From Austropuccinia psidii (lineage: Eukaryota > Basidiomycota > Pucciniomycetes > Pucciniales > Sphaerophragmiaceae): DNA of 64,000 bases. Below, piece by piece: positions 32,339-45,033 of the stretch; the stretch's first letter is position 1; the number at the start of each line of letters is the position of its first letter. Both the position numbers and the translations under genes were made by a program. The stretch lies in assembly GCA_023105745.1 (NCBI GenBank), contig JALGQZ010000001.1:70655991-70719990 (forward strand), read 5' to 3'. The notes below the pieces were generated by a model. It was not told the origin of the DNA and ran no database searches. It was given only the letters and a program-made list of their open reading frames with translations.

Positions 32339-34133
32339 TGTGAGCCTTGGAGGCAATTGCATATACCCAAAAGACCACAAATACAAAATTAACATATAAA
32401 TATAAATAAATCTTATTAAAATGAAAATAAAAATATAAATATAAAATTATATTCAAAATTTAAAATTTACTTACAATTTAAAAATAAAATTACATTAAAT
32501 TTTGAAATTATAAAATTACATTTATACTTGAAAAAATTAAGTAAAAATGAATCTTTAACAAAATTGTAAAAAAATAAATAAATCTGGAAAAAAGTTAAAT
32601 AAAAATTATTATAACTTTTTATCCAATAAATAAACATATAAAAATTATTTCACCATTGGATTCCTCATAAAAATTCAGGTGGGGTCACCTCTGGGTGAAA
32701 ATTTTGTAACTCAACTTTTAATAAGCTTAAATTAAGTTTTTAATATTTTCTGTATGAAAATTGAAAATCCTCAAAACTTTAAATTAATTCACATCACATG
32801 TAGTATAAATCACCAAAATTTGTGTTAAAATTGAGGTGTTGTGTATATTTTAGAAGCTATGAGGAATTGAAGTATTTTCAACTAAATTCAATTGAAATGT
32901 CAAAATGTGCACGTGTATTACATATGAGGTATCAGTTATTACTGTATTGAACTGTACAACTCAATTGAATTACATTTGTAAATTATAAGTATAATACATG
33001 ATGAGGAATTAAAGGAAAAATAAATTGGAAAGATTAAATTTGGGGGGGAAAAGGAACCCCAGCTCTGAGGGGGAGCTAGACCCCCAAAATCCTTGCTGAC
33101 AGGTGTGCGGTGTCAAAATTCACACAAAAGTTCATCACTTTTGGCCTGGAATTGAGTTACAGGGTCTGTGGACTCAATTGATGATGAGGTTTTGATACCA
33201 ACTGGGTTAGTTTTAGCTGTTGCCAAGAGGGTAAAACTACCCTTAAGATATAAAAATCATAGTAAAAACAGTTTTAACTGGTTTCTATGTCCCTTAAACA
33301 CATTCTGACGTGTTATGAAGGCTCTAGACCAGGTATTGCTATAGTAATGGCTGATTTAAGGGTCTAAAATGGCTAAAAATGGCTTAAACTAGCCCTTTTT
33401 AGTCCAAACCAGGGCTCAATGATGCCATAATTCGCTTTTCTGTTGTCAGACTGTTTCTCACGACTGACAAGAGTAAATTCTACTTTTGGAGTAAGAGAAT
33501 TGATGGCTATAAAAGAATGTCTTCTTTGCCCCACTTTTCTCTTCATGTTAGAATCTTTTCCTTTTATAATTAGTTTAAACATTGTTAAACCAATAAATAA
33601 AAGATTACAACCACCTTTTTTAAATCATTTTAAACCTTTCAACTATGTGAAAAAATCATTATATTCATTTTTTGTAACTTTTATAATCATTTTTACCCTT
33701 GAACCACCCCAAAAAGTGAATTAAAGCATCTTTCATCACTGTAAACTTTGTCACTTTGTTTCCAAATTCACTCTGGTCACTTTTGGGTGTGTTTTATCTT
33801 TAATATTCTTTTTAAATACTTTGTTCTTTAATTAATTTCTTGCAGTTCTTTGCTCAATTAATTCCAATTGAAATTGCTCTTGAAGAAATTTCTTTTGTAG
33901 CCTTAAATATCTCCTGTAAAGTATTTTTGGATATATTTTTATTGTTTGTAAAACAATAAGTCTTTATAATATTATTGTTTTATACTAATAAAGTTATAAA
34001 CACAAAAAATTTGGCGTGTTTTCTCTCAAAAATAATATTTCTTACTATTTTTAATTGAATTTTACCTTATACAAATTTTGAGGACAGGAAAAGTACTTGA
34101 TTTTTAATCAAAGTTTCATATCCACACCTTACA
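32339..34133 (+). repeat. Solo LTR, F family (copy 2)
   Basis: This 1795-bp unit starts TGTGAGCCTTGG and ends CACACCTTACA. It has an exact 5-bp duplication gatta at 32334-32338 and 34134-34138. It is one base longer than the LTR of element F (1794 bp). Confidence 0.9.
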
Positions 34134-35345
34134 GATTACGTGACCAATGGATGGATTTATATCAATATAATTATCCACCAGAACTTCAAAATCTTTCAGA
34201 AATAGATGACTTGACTGGTAGCTCAAACATGTGTGAAAGTTTGAAAGAAATGAAATTGGAGTTTTTTCTTAATAAATAAATATTTTCATTTCAATAAAGC
34301 AATATTTAAACAGGAATTTGAAACATTAGCTTGAAATAAACACATGTAAATCCTTAAAACCTTGTTTTCTTGGTCATTATTTTGGCAGCCTTTCCATTTT
34401 GGGCCTTTTTTACATAAAATCTGGAATTGATTTGGTAAGGGGTTGGTTTCATAAATTGAGTGCCAATTTTAAATATCTGTTTTTCATCTGTGAGGAATTT
34501 CTAAAATTCTTAACATAATAATCTTGAATTCATTTTTTTGTGGCTTGTTATTTTCATGAACTATTTTTGAAGTTTTCAACAGTATTCAAATTATGCCTTT
34601 TTTTTGGAAAAATTGAAGTTGAATCTAAGTAGGGGAAAGGAAAAACCATGGAATTAAGGCTTGAGAATAGTGGGACTTGGCTGATAAGTGTGTTTATTAA
34701 TAAAAGAGAAAAGGGAATGAGTGCATGTATTAGGGTCCTTTTTATCTATATGAGGAATTCTTGAAATCCATAAAAAGTAACTAAAGCATTGGAACAAGTT
34801 TTTATATGGTAAGATTAGTTAGAGATCTATTAACCTTGGCTGAAGGTTGGTAATCTAGCTGAATCCATGATCTCTTTATTTTCCATAAGTGCCATATTTG
34901 AAAAATCTCTAATTCTTAAATATATCAATTGTTCAAGTCTGTGGAGTTTTTCATACTATTCATCAGATTAATAAATATGATTTTGAGTCAATAGAGCTTT
35001 ACTTTGATATGCCCCAGAGGATTTACCAAAATATAAACCCAGAATAAATCCAATTCCTTTAATTATGACATAGATAATTCCTTCATTAGTGTACATATCT
35101 TTATGATTATTGGCCAGCTTGTTTAGTGTAACAATGATCTGTTGAATCTTGGAGAAGATTCATGTAGGATAGTAAAATGGATGGACATGACATATCATCA
35201 TTGGTTAGTATGAAACCTTTGTCTCATTGATTGGAAAATATGGTTTGTGAAGGGGTTTATTGGGTAATAGTCTAAGCCAGGTGGAATTGATATTCTACGT
35301 CTTCAAAAGAAAGATTATTGGCTTATCGTTTTGGAAAAAGCCTAT
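34134..35345. other. AT-rich unassigned DNA with one short open stretch
   Basis: No domain was recognised. A short frame crossing the LTR boundary ends at 34279 and reads QWMDLYQYNYPPELQNLSEI then CESLKEMKLEFFLNK. It has unbiased composition for its size, but nothing confirms it as a gene. Removing the flanking LTRs joins this stretch to 31687-32338. Confidence 0.4.
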
Positions 35346-38300
35346 TGTGGGAACTCCTCTTGTGTGAAATTAAAGTGAGGCAGTACCTGGAGGGGGAAAT
35401 CACAGGTAACCAGTTTGGAATTGCTAATAGCTCCTGTAACCAAGGGTGGCAAGGGTGTATTTCCTGCCTCTCCTAAAATACTGAACAAAATCTTCCTTGG
35501 AGCTCAAAAACCAAAATAAAATTAGTAAGTGGCTTTACAACTGCAGAAGACAAAATTCAGAATTCTTAGATCAGACCTATTCAATATATAATAATAAATT
35601 CAATGTCAGGAATTTGGTTAATTTTTATATTTAATGAAATACTTGTCTGTTTAATTTTGATTTTTTTAGTTGAATTGAGGTGAGTGGTTTTTTTTGTTGA
35701 TAAATCCTTGATAAGATAGGTTATTTAAGGTGTTCTGAAAAATTTGATGAGTTTTGATCAAGGTAATTTTGTTAAGTTAAAGCTATAATAGAGTAAAATA
35801 ATTTTTAAAGTTTTTTTCATTTTTTTAAGAGTGGTTAATAATAAGACAAAATAGTCATTGTTCAATTTAAGAGGTAAGATTCTTTGATATTGTATTTTTG
35901 ACAGGGGTAAGTTAATTTTAAATCTTGATGAATGGTGATAATTTACTGGATAGAATATTTTAATAGAGTAGTAACCCTAAGCTTGGGTTGTAAGATGTGA
36001 CTATGAAACTGATGATAATATTACTATTAATCAACAGTACTATGTCTGTTCTTATGAAATATAATAATAAAAAATTATTATAACCACAATTAAATAATTA
36101 TAAAATTATTTCTTTCACGTGTTATACACTACTAGTGATTATAACAGTGAGCAGTAATTGTCTACTAGAATCAATTACAAGAAGAATTTAATAATAAAAA
36201 CTTCTTTATTAAAATAATAAAATTATTTTAATATATAATTATCTTTTACAAGAATAATTATAAAGATAATTCTTGAAGAAAACTATTACTAGAGAAAAAC
36301 TTTAAGAATTAAAAATAAATGACTCACTAATACTCCAAAGAACTTATTGATAGATAAGAGTAGAGAAATTTGATGTGGAATTGTGGATTTAAGGGATCAA
36401 AAGGATTTATAACAGTATTACAACAATATATAGTTGGATTCTATGATTTCACGTCTTTCTGGTTGATTCTTAAAGATTTAAAACACTTAAGAATAGCTTT
36501 AACTAATACTTACTTGTTGGTAATAATAATTTAATAAATTGATAAGATGATGATCCGGAAAAAACAGCAAGAAGAGGCTTCTTTTAAGTCAACAACAGCT
36601 CACAGAGGCGTGCCATGGAGCAAACTGAAAAACCAGTGAGCGAGAAAACAATAAACCTTTTTGGATTAATGATTGCATCATCTGTGGTCACGTAAGATTA
36701 TCATAATTACTTAATTGATGCTTTTACGTGACTACCAACCCCAATATGGTTAAGAATAAAAGGAGTAACATCTGTAAATCTTCTTTTATTCCAAAAGAAT
36801 CATTGATTTCTCAAAGTTATCATTGTTATTGCCAAATTCATCACAGGTTTTAATTACTGTGAAATTTTGAAGATTCAGTGTTTCACGTAGAATGGTCAAA
36901 AATGGACTATAAGTAAAACTTTTAATTTTACTAGTAAAACTGTAATTCTTTTTGGTTTTACCATAGATAATACAGTTTTATATTGGTCCTGAAAGTTTCA
37001 TAAAGATTCATTAAGAATTGTATTTTTAATGAATTTTTGAAGTTTTTACCTCATTTCTACGTAGAATTGCAAATATCAGTGTTTCACTGGTTTCTATGAG
37101 GTAAATCAATGGATACAAGTCCAAAAAGGGTTTTAATTACTCTTTTGGGGCTTATCCATGGAAAGTCATTAAGAATTGACGTGGTTACAGGAGTCTAAGT
37201 AGCTCTTTACCTCCTTGGCACGTCAAAATAGCAGGTTATTTGCTATTTTCTTAAGATTTACAGTAGTTTTGACATGGTAACCAAGTTCCCAAAGAGGTTT
37301 AGTTTACCAATTTGGTCAAGATCAGCCATGGAACCAAGCTTTGGAGCTATCCACGCCTCTTAGTCCTCAGAAGTTGGGTACCCTGGCTCTCTTTGATGTC
37401 TTTTGTCCCCCTTGCCTATTTTTTACATCAAAATAGTAATTTAAGCTTCAAGTGAGATATCCACTATGGGTGTACCAAAAGTCCATGTAAGAATACCATG
37501 ATATTAAGTGCTCAAAACATGCATAACACTATTCTTAGTGTATATGTAACATGGGATTTCTCACTTTCCCATTATTTTGGCGTGAAATTAAGAAAAACAA
37601 AAATTTTCACGGATCTTTTATGTGGTATTGATGATGTGGTATTGAAGTATTTTCCATTTTACCACCTTAAATACTTAAATTGAGCTTATTAACTCTATGG
37701 GGCTACCCTAGGTGAAGTTTTGTGTAGAATCCAAATCTGGTCTTAAATCCATGGATTTACTTAACCAATAAAAGGTTATTCATCTTTTCTGAAATTGAAA
37801 ATGATGAATTTTGGATATATGCATGACTTATGAGTTATGCATAATTCAAAATTTCTTTTTAAGATAATTGTGGCCTATTTGGGTATGTAAAATATACCTC
37901 AAGGCTCACATGGGTTCTGGATAATTTAATAATTTATTTTTTTAATGCTAAGATTCCACTGAGATTAGCTACTGGGCCATCTTTAACACTATACTTCCAC
38001 TGAGCTTAGCCACTGAGAAAGTAAATTCACTATAGGTTTTTGGACTACCTCCCAGGTGAGGGATGACTTATTCCTGTGCTTGCAATGTCCAGGGGATATA
38101 ATGTGCATGGGGGATTTTGAAATTTGGGAGGAGAGAGCCCCTCTATTTATACCTTTTGAGAGCCCAGGGGGGCCTCCATGGGAGCTGTCTTTTTCCACTT
38201 TAATTCCTCTTGATTCCATGATGTGACTTTATTTTTGGTGAGGCCTTTTCTTTCATGGGTCAGGTAATTTAAGGTTTGGTGATAATTCTTTCTCTGCACA

Positions 38301-39241
38301 GCCTCCATTCATCACATGATGGTCTTTTAGTGAACTAATTATGATGTGATATTCGTGGATTTTCCTTGCATGCATGAGGTGATTTAATTTTGGCTGAGGA
38401 TTTTTCTTGTGCATAGAACTTTTTCTGTCACATGATATGCTGTTGGTGGGTGCAGTATCACATGATGACTTTGTATTTCCTTTGAATATGTCATTTCAGG
38501 CTTGGAAAAAGTGGCTGTGTAATTTATGCAGGTGTCCTGGATGTGTTTCTTCTTTTGAACTTTAAAATGAGGTCAGGCAATAATTTCTTTCACTGATTAC
38601 TTTACTGTTGTGTATGAAATGATGTGATTTTTTTAGTTTGACACATGCTGTGCATATTCATGTTGTTGAGATTCAATTAGAAGTTTGCACTTCATGCAGC
38701 CTGTTGTAACTAGCTTTGGTTTGCATGAGGTGATGAGTGGTGTTAAAAATTCTGATTCTGTTTTAAGCTTTCAAGTGGGGTTACTGTGGATATAAGATAA
38801 CGTACTCCTGTGGCTGTGTTGTAAATTAATTGAAGGAATTCCATGGGGCTGGGCTTTGCATCATGTGACTTTGAATGAAAGGTGGCTGTGTAACTAATGC
38901 ATGTGTAAGTTTAATGCTTCAGGAGTCCTGTGGCTATAGAGGGGGTGTAAAGCTGGGTGGGGTGTGTAATTTAAAGGGTGTTACCTTATTTGTTGTAACT
39001 AGCTTTCTATATGTAACTTGACTTCTACATATGCATAATGAAATTAAATAATTTATTTAAATGCATACACTTCCTTTTGGTGCCTGTGCCATGGTGTTAT
39101 GAATACATCCAGCTTCTTGCTGTAAAATTGATTTTTTGATGTAACATTTGAGTGTAAGTCTGCCTGTAGGCTGGATTTACTGCTGTTATGGGGTACTATG
39201 GGCTTGAGCCTGGTAAAAACAAAATTGTATGGAATACCACA
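35346..39241 (-). repeat. Solo LTR, C family (copy 2), reverse, split by another LTR
   Basis: On the minus strand it starts TGTGGTATTCC (39241) and ends GGAGTTCCCACA (35346). The flanks share the 4-bp duplication ctat (35342-35345, 39242-39245). It is 3896 bp only because a 1922-bp LTR plus its 5-bp duplication sit inside. Without them it is about 1.97 kb, close to copy 1. The TATA box is at 38144-38151 on the minus strand. Confidence 0.9.
35989..37910 (-). repeat. F-family-like LTR nested in LTR C
   Basis: On the plus strand it starts TGTAAGATGTG and ends AAGGCTCACA. Reversed, that is TGTGAGCC...CATCTTACA, the ends of the F-family LTR. The exact 5-bp duplication tgggt lies at 35984-35988 and 37911-37915. 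It interrupts the C LTR within a sequence that is continuous in copy 1 (near 28138). Its first 95 bases closely match 63787 onward, so these two form a subfamily. Confidence 0.9.
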
Positions 39242-39305
39242 CTATTTTTCTAGAGGTTTGTGCCTGATATTTAATTATTTTTTGTTGTTGTTGGGTTTGG
39301 GGTTT

Positions 39306-41099
39306 TGTAAGGTTTGAATATGAAACAATAATTAAATATTACTAATATTTTACTTATTGTACTCCAAATTTCCTTATTAAATTAATGAATAAGATAAAGA
39401 GTTATTCTAATATGAAGGAGTTACTATAACTATGAAATAAAGATATTTATATCATCAAATAGATATCATAATATAAATCATATTATAGAAATAGTATGAT
39501 TAAAATAAAGATATTGATATTTAATAAGTAATATGTTTATGAACATTCATTAGTGCTAAAAACAAAGAATGAATTCCATAAAGATTGTTTAATATTACTA
39601 ATATCAAAGCTATATATTCATATAAATACTATTTATCCTAATAAGGAACTATTAAGAATAATAATAAAGAGAAATATAGTCTACTTTTAAAAGGTAATAT
39701 AATGATTTTGAATCATTTTATGCCAAAAAATGTAAATGAAACTTATTCAAATTTTATTTACAAATGAAAAATAAATAAATTAAAAATTTTCTTTATTTTG
39801 TGTGGAATTAAAGATTTAGAGAGAAATTTAACAAAAACAATTTAAATATTAGTTTAATCACATAAAAATTGATGATTAATATGAATATCAACTTGAATCT
39901 TTTATAATATAATAGAATTATATAAAAGGAATAAAGTCATTACCTTTGGATTTAATAATTTTAGTGTTTTTGTTGCGTCTGAGCAGGAAATAGTGGAAAA
40001 AGAGCTCTATTTATAGTAAACTCTTCCCCTGTAGAGGCCAGAAGGTTTCTAATAGACAAGCACTGATGGTATCCACTGGAATTGATAAGTATCTTAAGGT
40101 TTAGTGACAATTAAAACATAATTAAGCCATATTATCTAATTATTATGCCATTATTTAGAGCTATCACTGTAACTCTAAGTTTGCTGACATCATAGACTTT
40201 TCAGAAGTATACACTTTGTGGATTATATTAGTTTTAATCATGATAAACTAGTATTCACCAATTTTATCACCTATATGACTGTTAAACTTAAATTAAGATT
40301 ACAGTGAGTGATCTTGAATTATCAATTCTAAGCTTAAACTTTGATCATTAATAACTTTTGATTTATACATGCTACAGTCATTTAAAGAGTGAATTCTCAT
40401 AGCTTGGCATGTCATTATCAAAATTCCAAGAGCATTGCATTTCATCATCAAAAATCCATTTTTGATTATTTTTCTTGTAACTCATCTTTTCTGTTTAAAT
40501 TTACTATTTTAAACTTCAAACAATGATTTCAAGGGGTTATACCTTAAACATAATTATAAAAATTACATAATTCTTCATGTATAAGCTATTCCAGTTGGAA
40601 TATCCACTTTTTTTTAAGTTTGGACCACCCTCACATTAAAGTGGTTAACAGCTTTTCTTATTTTTCTGAATAAACCATTGTAATTTTTAACCTTGTTTAA
40701 AACATACCAAAGAATTTTTATATCTGTATTCTTACAGTAGGTATGTGGTAACTTTATCTTTGGTTCAGCTCTTTATTGTGCATGTTTCAAGAGATATGAG
40801 CGAAAAACAATGAATATATGCACTGATCATAAAAGTGCATATTTTTAGGCTATCTCAGTAAGTAATAACTTTTCAGATGACATAAAAATTTTGTATGTGT
40901 AGTTCTTCATGGGGAATCCAAATATGTAATTTATATCACATGTTTATTAATTTGTTTCTGGGATAATCAAGGTTTTATGCCTTTTTATGGCATTTTGATT
41001 AATTTTAATATAATAATTTCAATTCTTATTATTAAAATAAGTATTTTGAAGTGGTTTTGTGACCTTTTTGGATATGTGGTCATATCTTCAAGGATCAAA
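39306..41099 (-). repeat. 3' LTR of element F
   Basis: This 1794-bp LTR reads TTTGATCCTTGAAG...CAAACCTTACA on the minus strand. It aligns with the solo LTRs at 602 and 32339 and defines their family. The start should be TGTGATCC, so a G has become T. The 137 bases between it and the chromodomain stop hold the expected purine tract. Confidence 0.85.
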
Positions 41100-41235
41100 T
41101 TCCGTACCACCAAAAAGAATTGTACCCCTATCTGATATAGTTGATTAGGGTATCATCCACTGTCCTACCTCTTCAATAGACCTTTATAGTCTTGAATCTT
41201 AATAATTCTTGACTTTTATATTCTTTAGGTCTTCT

Positions 41236-41598
41236 TCAATGTCTAAAGCTCCTTAATAGCTTATCAGAATTAGTTATATACTTCTCAATTAGGCATTCAT
41301 CTTCTTGAGTTGGCTTTCTGTACCTTACAAGGTATTCCCTATCTTTTTGGCCTCTTGTCCTCCTTTCTTTAAGGACTTTCACAATTGTCTTTTCTTCTCC
41401 TTCTTCTAGAGGGGTAATTATAAGAGGTGGTTTATTTCTTAGGGTAAATAACTTCTTATCACTTGAGCTGTAAGGCTTGATCAGGATTACAGGGAAAGCT
41501 GGGTGTTTGTTCATCAATTCACCTGTCAATTCTAGTTGCATAGCATTAATTCCAAGTAGTGCTCTTACCATATAGGGTCCTGCAAAGGAATATTTCAA
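41236..41598 (-). pseudogene. pol: Integrase tail and chromodomain, element F
   Basis: These 120 codons are open. They start in the GPF/Y module (YSFAGPYMVRALLGINAMQL), pass through ELMNKHPAFPVILIKPYSSS, and end in a chromodomain: KTIVKVLKERRTRGQKDREY then LVRYRKPTQEDECLIEKYIT. This is the counterpart of 29893-30237 in element A. The reading frame is uninterrupted here, so the chromodomain is better preserved than elsewhere in pol. The stop is at 41236. Confidence 0.88.
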
Positions 41599-42720
41599 TT
41601 TCTTTTGGCCTTTTAATGTTATTAAAGCTTAGAGTTTATATTAAGACAAAGTCTCCTACCTTAAAATCAGGTGAATCATGACTTTCGTTCTATCTTTCTT
41701 TTGCATACTTGAAAGAATATTGCATAAATCTGTTGGCATGATGTCTTGCTTTTTCAAGCATTATTTTGAAACTTGTTGCTGTTGGGTGTATATTCACTAA
41801 CTCCTATTTGAAAGTGTTGTATTCCAACCTTTTTCTAATATTGCTGGTGTTTCCCCAGTTGAAGAATCAATTGATGTCTTATATTCCAGTTCAAGAGCTG
41901 GTATTAAGGTACACCAATCATGGGTAAAACAATCAGAGTCTTTGAATTCTAGGCCATAAGCACAGAATCATCTTATAATTTCTTCTAAATCTTGTATAAT
42001 TATTTCTGAAAAACCATCAGTTTGGGGGTGGTACGCTGTTGCAAATGATAGATCCGTTCCAAGTAGGTTATGGATATTTGCCCATAATGCTGAAATGAAT
42101 TTTGGATCTCTATCACTTATGATGCTTTGGAATAAGCCTGTATTACTGATGACTCTATTCCATATCATTATGGCTGTGTCCATAGCTGTGTCATCTTTAT
42201 GACATGGTAAACAAATTGGGGTTTTTATGTGCCTGTCAACTAGTACTAGGCATGAATTCAAACTCCTGTCTCTTCCTGATGGTAAGGGTGTTACCCAATC
42301 CATGAAAGCTTTTCCCCATTGGTATTTTGGTTCTTGGATCTGGATCATCATTCCAAATTTCTTGCTTGTGGATTTGTTTGATTTTTGAAATCTGTCACAG
42401 GTTTGGCAATAGGGTGCAACATCCTTTCTCCAATTTGGCCACCAATAGCAGGTTTTCACTCTCTCTAGTCTCTTTTCTTCTGAGAGATGTCCAAATACAA
42501 CACTATCATGGAATTAACGTAGTATAGTGTTGATAAGAATTCTATCTGTCCAGTTCATAACACATGTGTGTTTGGTTCTATGATAACAAATTTCATCAAG
42601 GAGGTGGAATATTCCTTCATCCAATGGTTCTTTCCATACCTCATCTAGTTTTGAGGATAATGATGGATCTTTGATATATTTCATTAAATGTTGGCATACG
42701 ATATGCCAATTTTTGTCCAT
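41599..42720 (-). pseudogene. pol: Integrase, element F
   Basis: Reading right to left there are two main open pieces, 42720-42514 and 42459-41968. The zinc module HHCC is complete across the join: FHDSVVFGH, then PYCQTCDRFQ. The core keeps all catalytic acids in AFMDWVTPLP, IISDRDPKFISALW and TDGFSEIIIQDLEEI. A stop at 42532-42514 splits the first piece, and TAA near 41968 ends the second. Downstream, remnants of CAYGLEFKD and STGETPAILEKGWN remain in changing frames to 41599. This copy shows which nine codons element A lost. Confidence 0.88.
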
Positions 42721-44232
42721 GTTATAGTATTCTTTAGCTTGATTAAATAATTCTGTGCCAATATCTGTAACAGATATGCCTTCTATATGAGGTTCATCTT
42801 GTGGTACCTATGCTGAGTTTTCAGGTGTATTTACTAAATCCCATATGAATTTTCATTGATATTTCCATATTTATGAGATATGGTCATATTTCCTCTATAT
42901 TCTAGGATAGCTATCTGCCATCTCAGCATGGTTATATTGAGTATTTTCATGCTTAATAAATATTTTCCAGCATTAAATTCTGTCATTCAATTGAACACTA
43001 TTCCATACAAATAGTAGGGTAATTCTTCTAACGCCCATACTAAGAAAGGACATTACATTTGGATTGCTTCATATCTTGGTTTTTTGGCTTAATCTGTCTT
43101 GAAATGAAGCAAATTAGTTCTTCAAAAGGTTTATCATTGATGATTTGTGTCTGGTGTAGTGCAGAACCTAGTCCTTATTCACAAGCATCAATGTAAAGTT
43201 TGAAAGGTAGTTTCCAATCTGGAATTAGAAAAAATGCATCATTTGCGAGGTATTTTTTCAGTTCATAATATGCTTAAACCCTTTCTTCAGTCACTCCATA
43301 GACTTTCTTTTGATCACAGAGTTTGTACAAGGATTTGGAAATTCTTGAAAAGTATTTTATATTATGTCTGTAATATCCAGAAAATACTAGAAATGATCAC
43401 ATTTCTTTCTTGTTTTGGGGCAGTGGTTTCAGTATTACTGCTGCTACTTTGTTTTTATCTATGCCCAAACTCAATCCAGATACAACATGTCCCAGTGCTT
43501 TTAGTTCACTATATGCAAAATGACATTTTTTGAATGAAATTTTCATGTTTACTTGAGCTTTCCTTTTTTAAGACTCTTTCTAGTCTTTTTAAGTGATTTT
43601 TGCAAGTTTCTGAGGAGATTATAATATCATTAATATAGATTATTAACCATGATTAAAATAATTCTTCAGGGAATATACTGTTCATCATTCTTTGATAACG
43701 GGAAGGGGCATTCTATACCAAAAGGCATCCTTGAGTATTCATAAATTTCAAAATGGACTATTATCCTTAGTAGGTTTCTGGAATTTTCTTCTAAGACATT
43801 TTGGTGAAAAAACTTCAGAGAATCTATGGCTGTAATGAGCTTAGCCTATGACAATTAGGTTAATATCTCATGGATTCTGGGTATTGGATGCCTGTCAGGA
43901 ATAGTATAGGAATTTAGAGCTCTAAAGTCCCCTAACATTCTCAATTTACCATTATTTCAAGCTATAATAACTGGTTTAGTGACTTTTACCTGTTCATTAT
44001 GTCCTAATTTCCTCAATACCCTTAGGTCAATCAATTATTTAATGTGGACCTCAAAGGCTTCTCTAGCTCTTGGGCTAACTGGGTAAGCTGGCCTTCTTAA
44101 AAGGGGTGGATAAGGTTTTTCTACATTAAGATTGATATTTAATTCATGTCCAATTATAGCACCTAGTGGTTCTTTGTCAGTTGCAAAGGCACTTTTGTAT
44201 TTCAATAAGAGATCAATAAATTTTTCTTCCAT
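42721..44232 (-). pseudogene. pol: Reverse transcriptase and RNase H, element F
   Basis: The first piece, 44232-44035, reads LLLKYKSAFATDKEPLGAII and VEKPYPPLLRRPAYPVSPRA. Further RT blocks follow with stops: RKLGHNEQVK, LRMLGDFRALNSYTIPDRHP, EYSRMPFGI. The catalytic motif at 43637-43626 reads YIND in the frame WLIIYINDIIISSE, so the first Asp of YxDD is Asn (a G-to-A change). RNase H sequence continues to about 42721 in broken frames. No function is expected. Confidence 0.82.
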
Positions 44233-44279
44233 CTTTTCTGTTAATTACTGATTGAATTATGCCTCAGTGAGCTGTTGAC

Positions 44280-44681
44280 TTATGAATAAATGTTTTTCTG
44301 ATATTTTCTCTTAATTTTTATAACAGGAATTTGTTTTTTGTTGTTTAAAAAACCAAATTTCTGTCTTTTATTATCTCCTATGGTAAAATATCTGTCCTTC
44401 TGGTTAGAGATATCTATACCATAAATTGAAAAGTAATAATTTCCAAGTATTAAATGGCTACTAGTACAGCTTTCCATTACTAAAAGCTTAACTTTTACTC
44501 CTATGAATTGGGAAGGATGAGGAAAAATTAATGTTAAGTCAATTATTCCAAGGGGATTAATGCTCTGGTTTGTACTACTGAATTTACTCCCTTGTATGGG
44601 TATAGTTTTTTCTTCCAAGTCTGGTATGATTGATTGTGAATGACTTTTACCAACACAGTTACAGTATGCTCCTGTGTCCAA
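44280..44681 (-). pseudogene. pol: Retropepsin-like protease, element F
   Basis: These 133 codons are open. The active-site loop DTGAYCNCVG is intact and opens the frame. The second block is SSHLILGNYYFSIYGIDISN. The end is basic (IKIKRKYQKN). It is a close relative of the protease of element A, which has lost the Ala after DSG. The ATG at the frame start is simply a codon inside the polyprotein, since sequence upstream (44682-45033) is gag. Confidence 0.85.
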
Positions 44682-45033
44682 GTTTACCCTTTCCCTTTGG
44701 TTTGCTACAATAACTAGACTTATACTTGATTTTGCGGCTGTATATCAAATTAATTTTGCAGGTTTGGTTCCATGCAGTTTGACATCTTGTATGTTTGTGA
44801 GGCTTGTGTCAGATGTTCCAACTTGTGGTAAGTTTGGATTTACATCTAGTAATTCATATATCAAGTAAATATTATCAATTTGTGCATGAGTTATATTTAT
44901 TTCATCATTTTCAGAGGTTTCTGACTATTAAGTGTCTTTTTCAGAGTCAGATTCATCTTCTTTATCATTATGGTCTTCTGTTTCCACAATTTCATTGATT
45001 TTTGCCTTTCAAGACAATTATTGGCTAAGGAAA
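44682..45033 (-). pseudogene. gag: Gag C-terminal remnant, element F
   Basis: In changing minus frames this shows the end of a zinc knuckle (ANNC) at about 45030 and an acidic linker (KINEIVETEDHNDKEDESDS). This is the same order as in element A before its protease. It is cut at about 45034 by the LTR of element E. Confidence 0.6.

Larger units (their letters stand above)
39306..45033 (-). mobile_element. Ty3/gypsy element F, 5' end missing
   Basis: The element runs right to left: gag remnant (45033-44682), protease, RT, RNase H, integrase, chromodomain, 3' LTR (41099-39306). The coding blocks are a sister family of element A (DTGAYCN, RPAYP, SDRDPKF). At about 45034 the zinc-knuckle region (ANNC) breaks off where the LTR of element E begins. 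The 5' LTR and most of gag are not seen in the window. Damage is heavy, but all three integrase catalytic motifs persist. Confidence 0.87.

Noticed and set aside
34097..34279. Possible small gene ending CESLKEMKLEFFLNK
   Set aside because: The frame begins inside the solo LTR and only the last 48 codons lie outside. There is no start, no splice site and no relative that I know.
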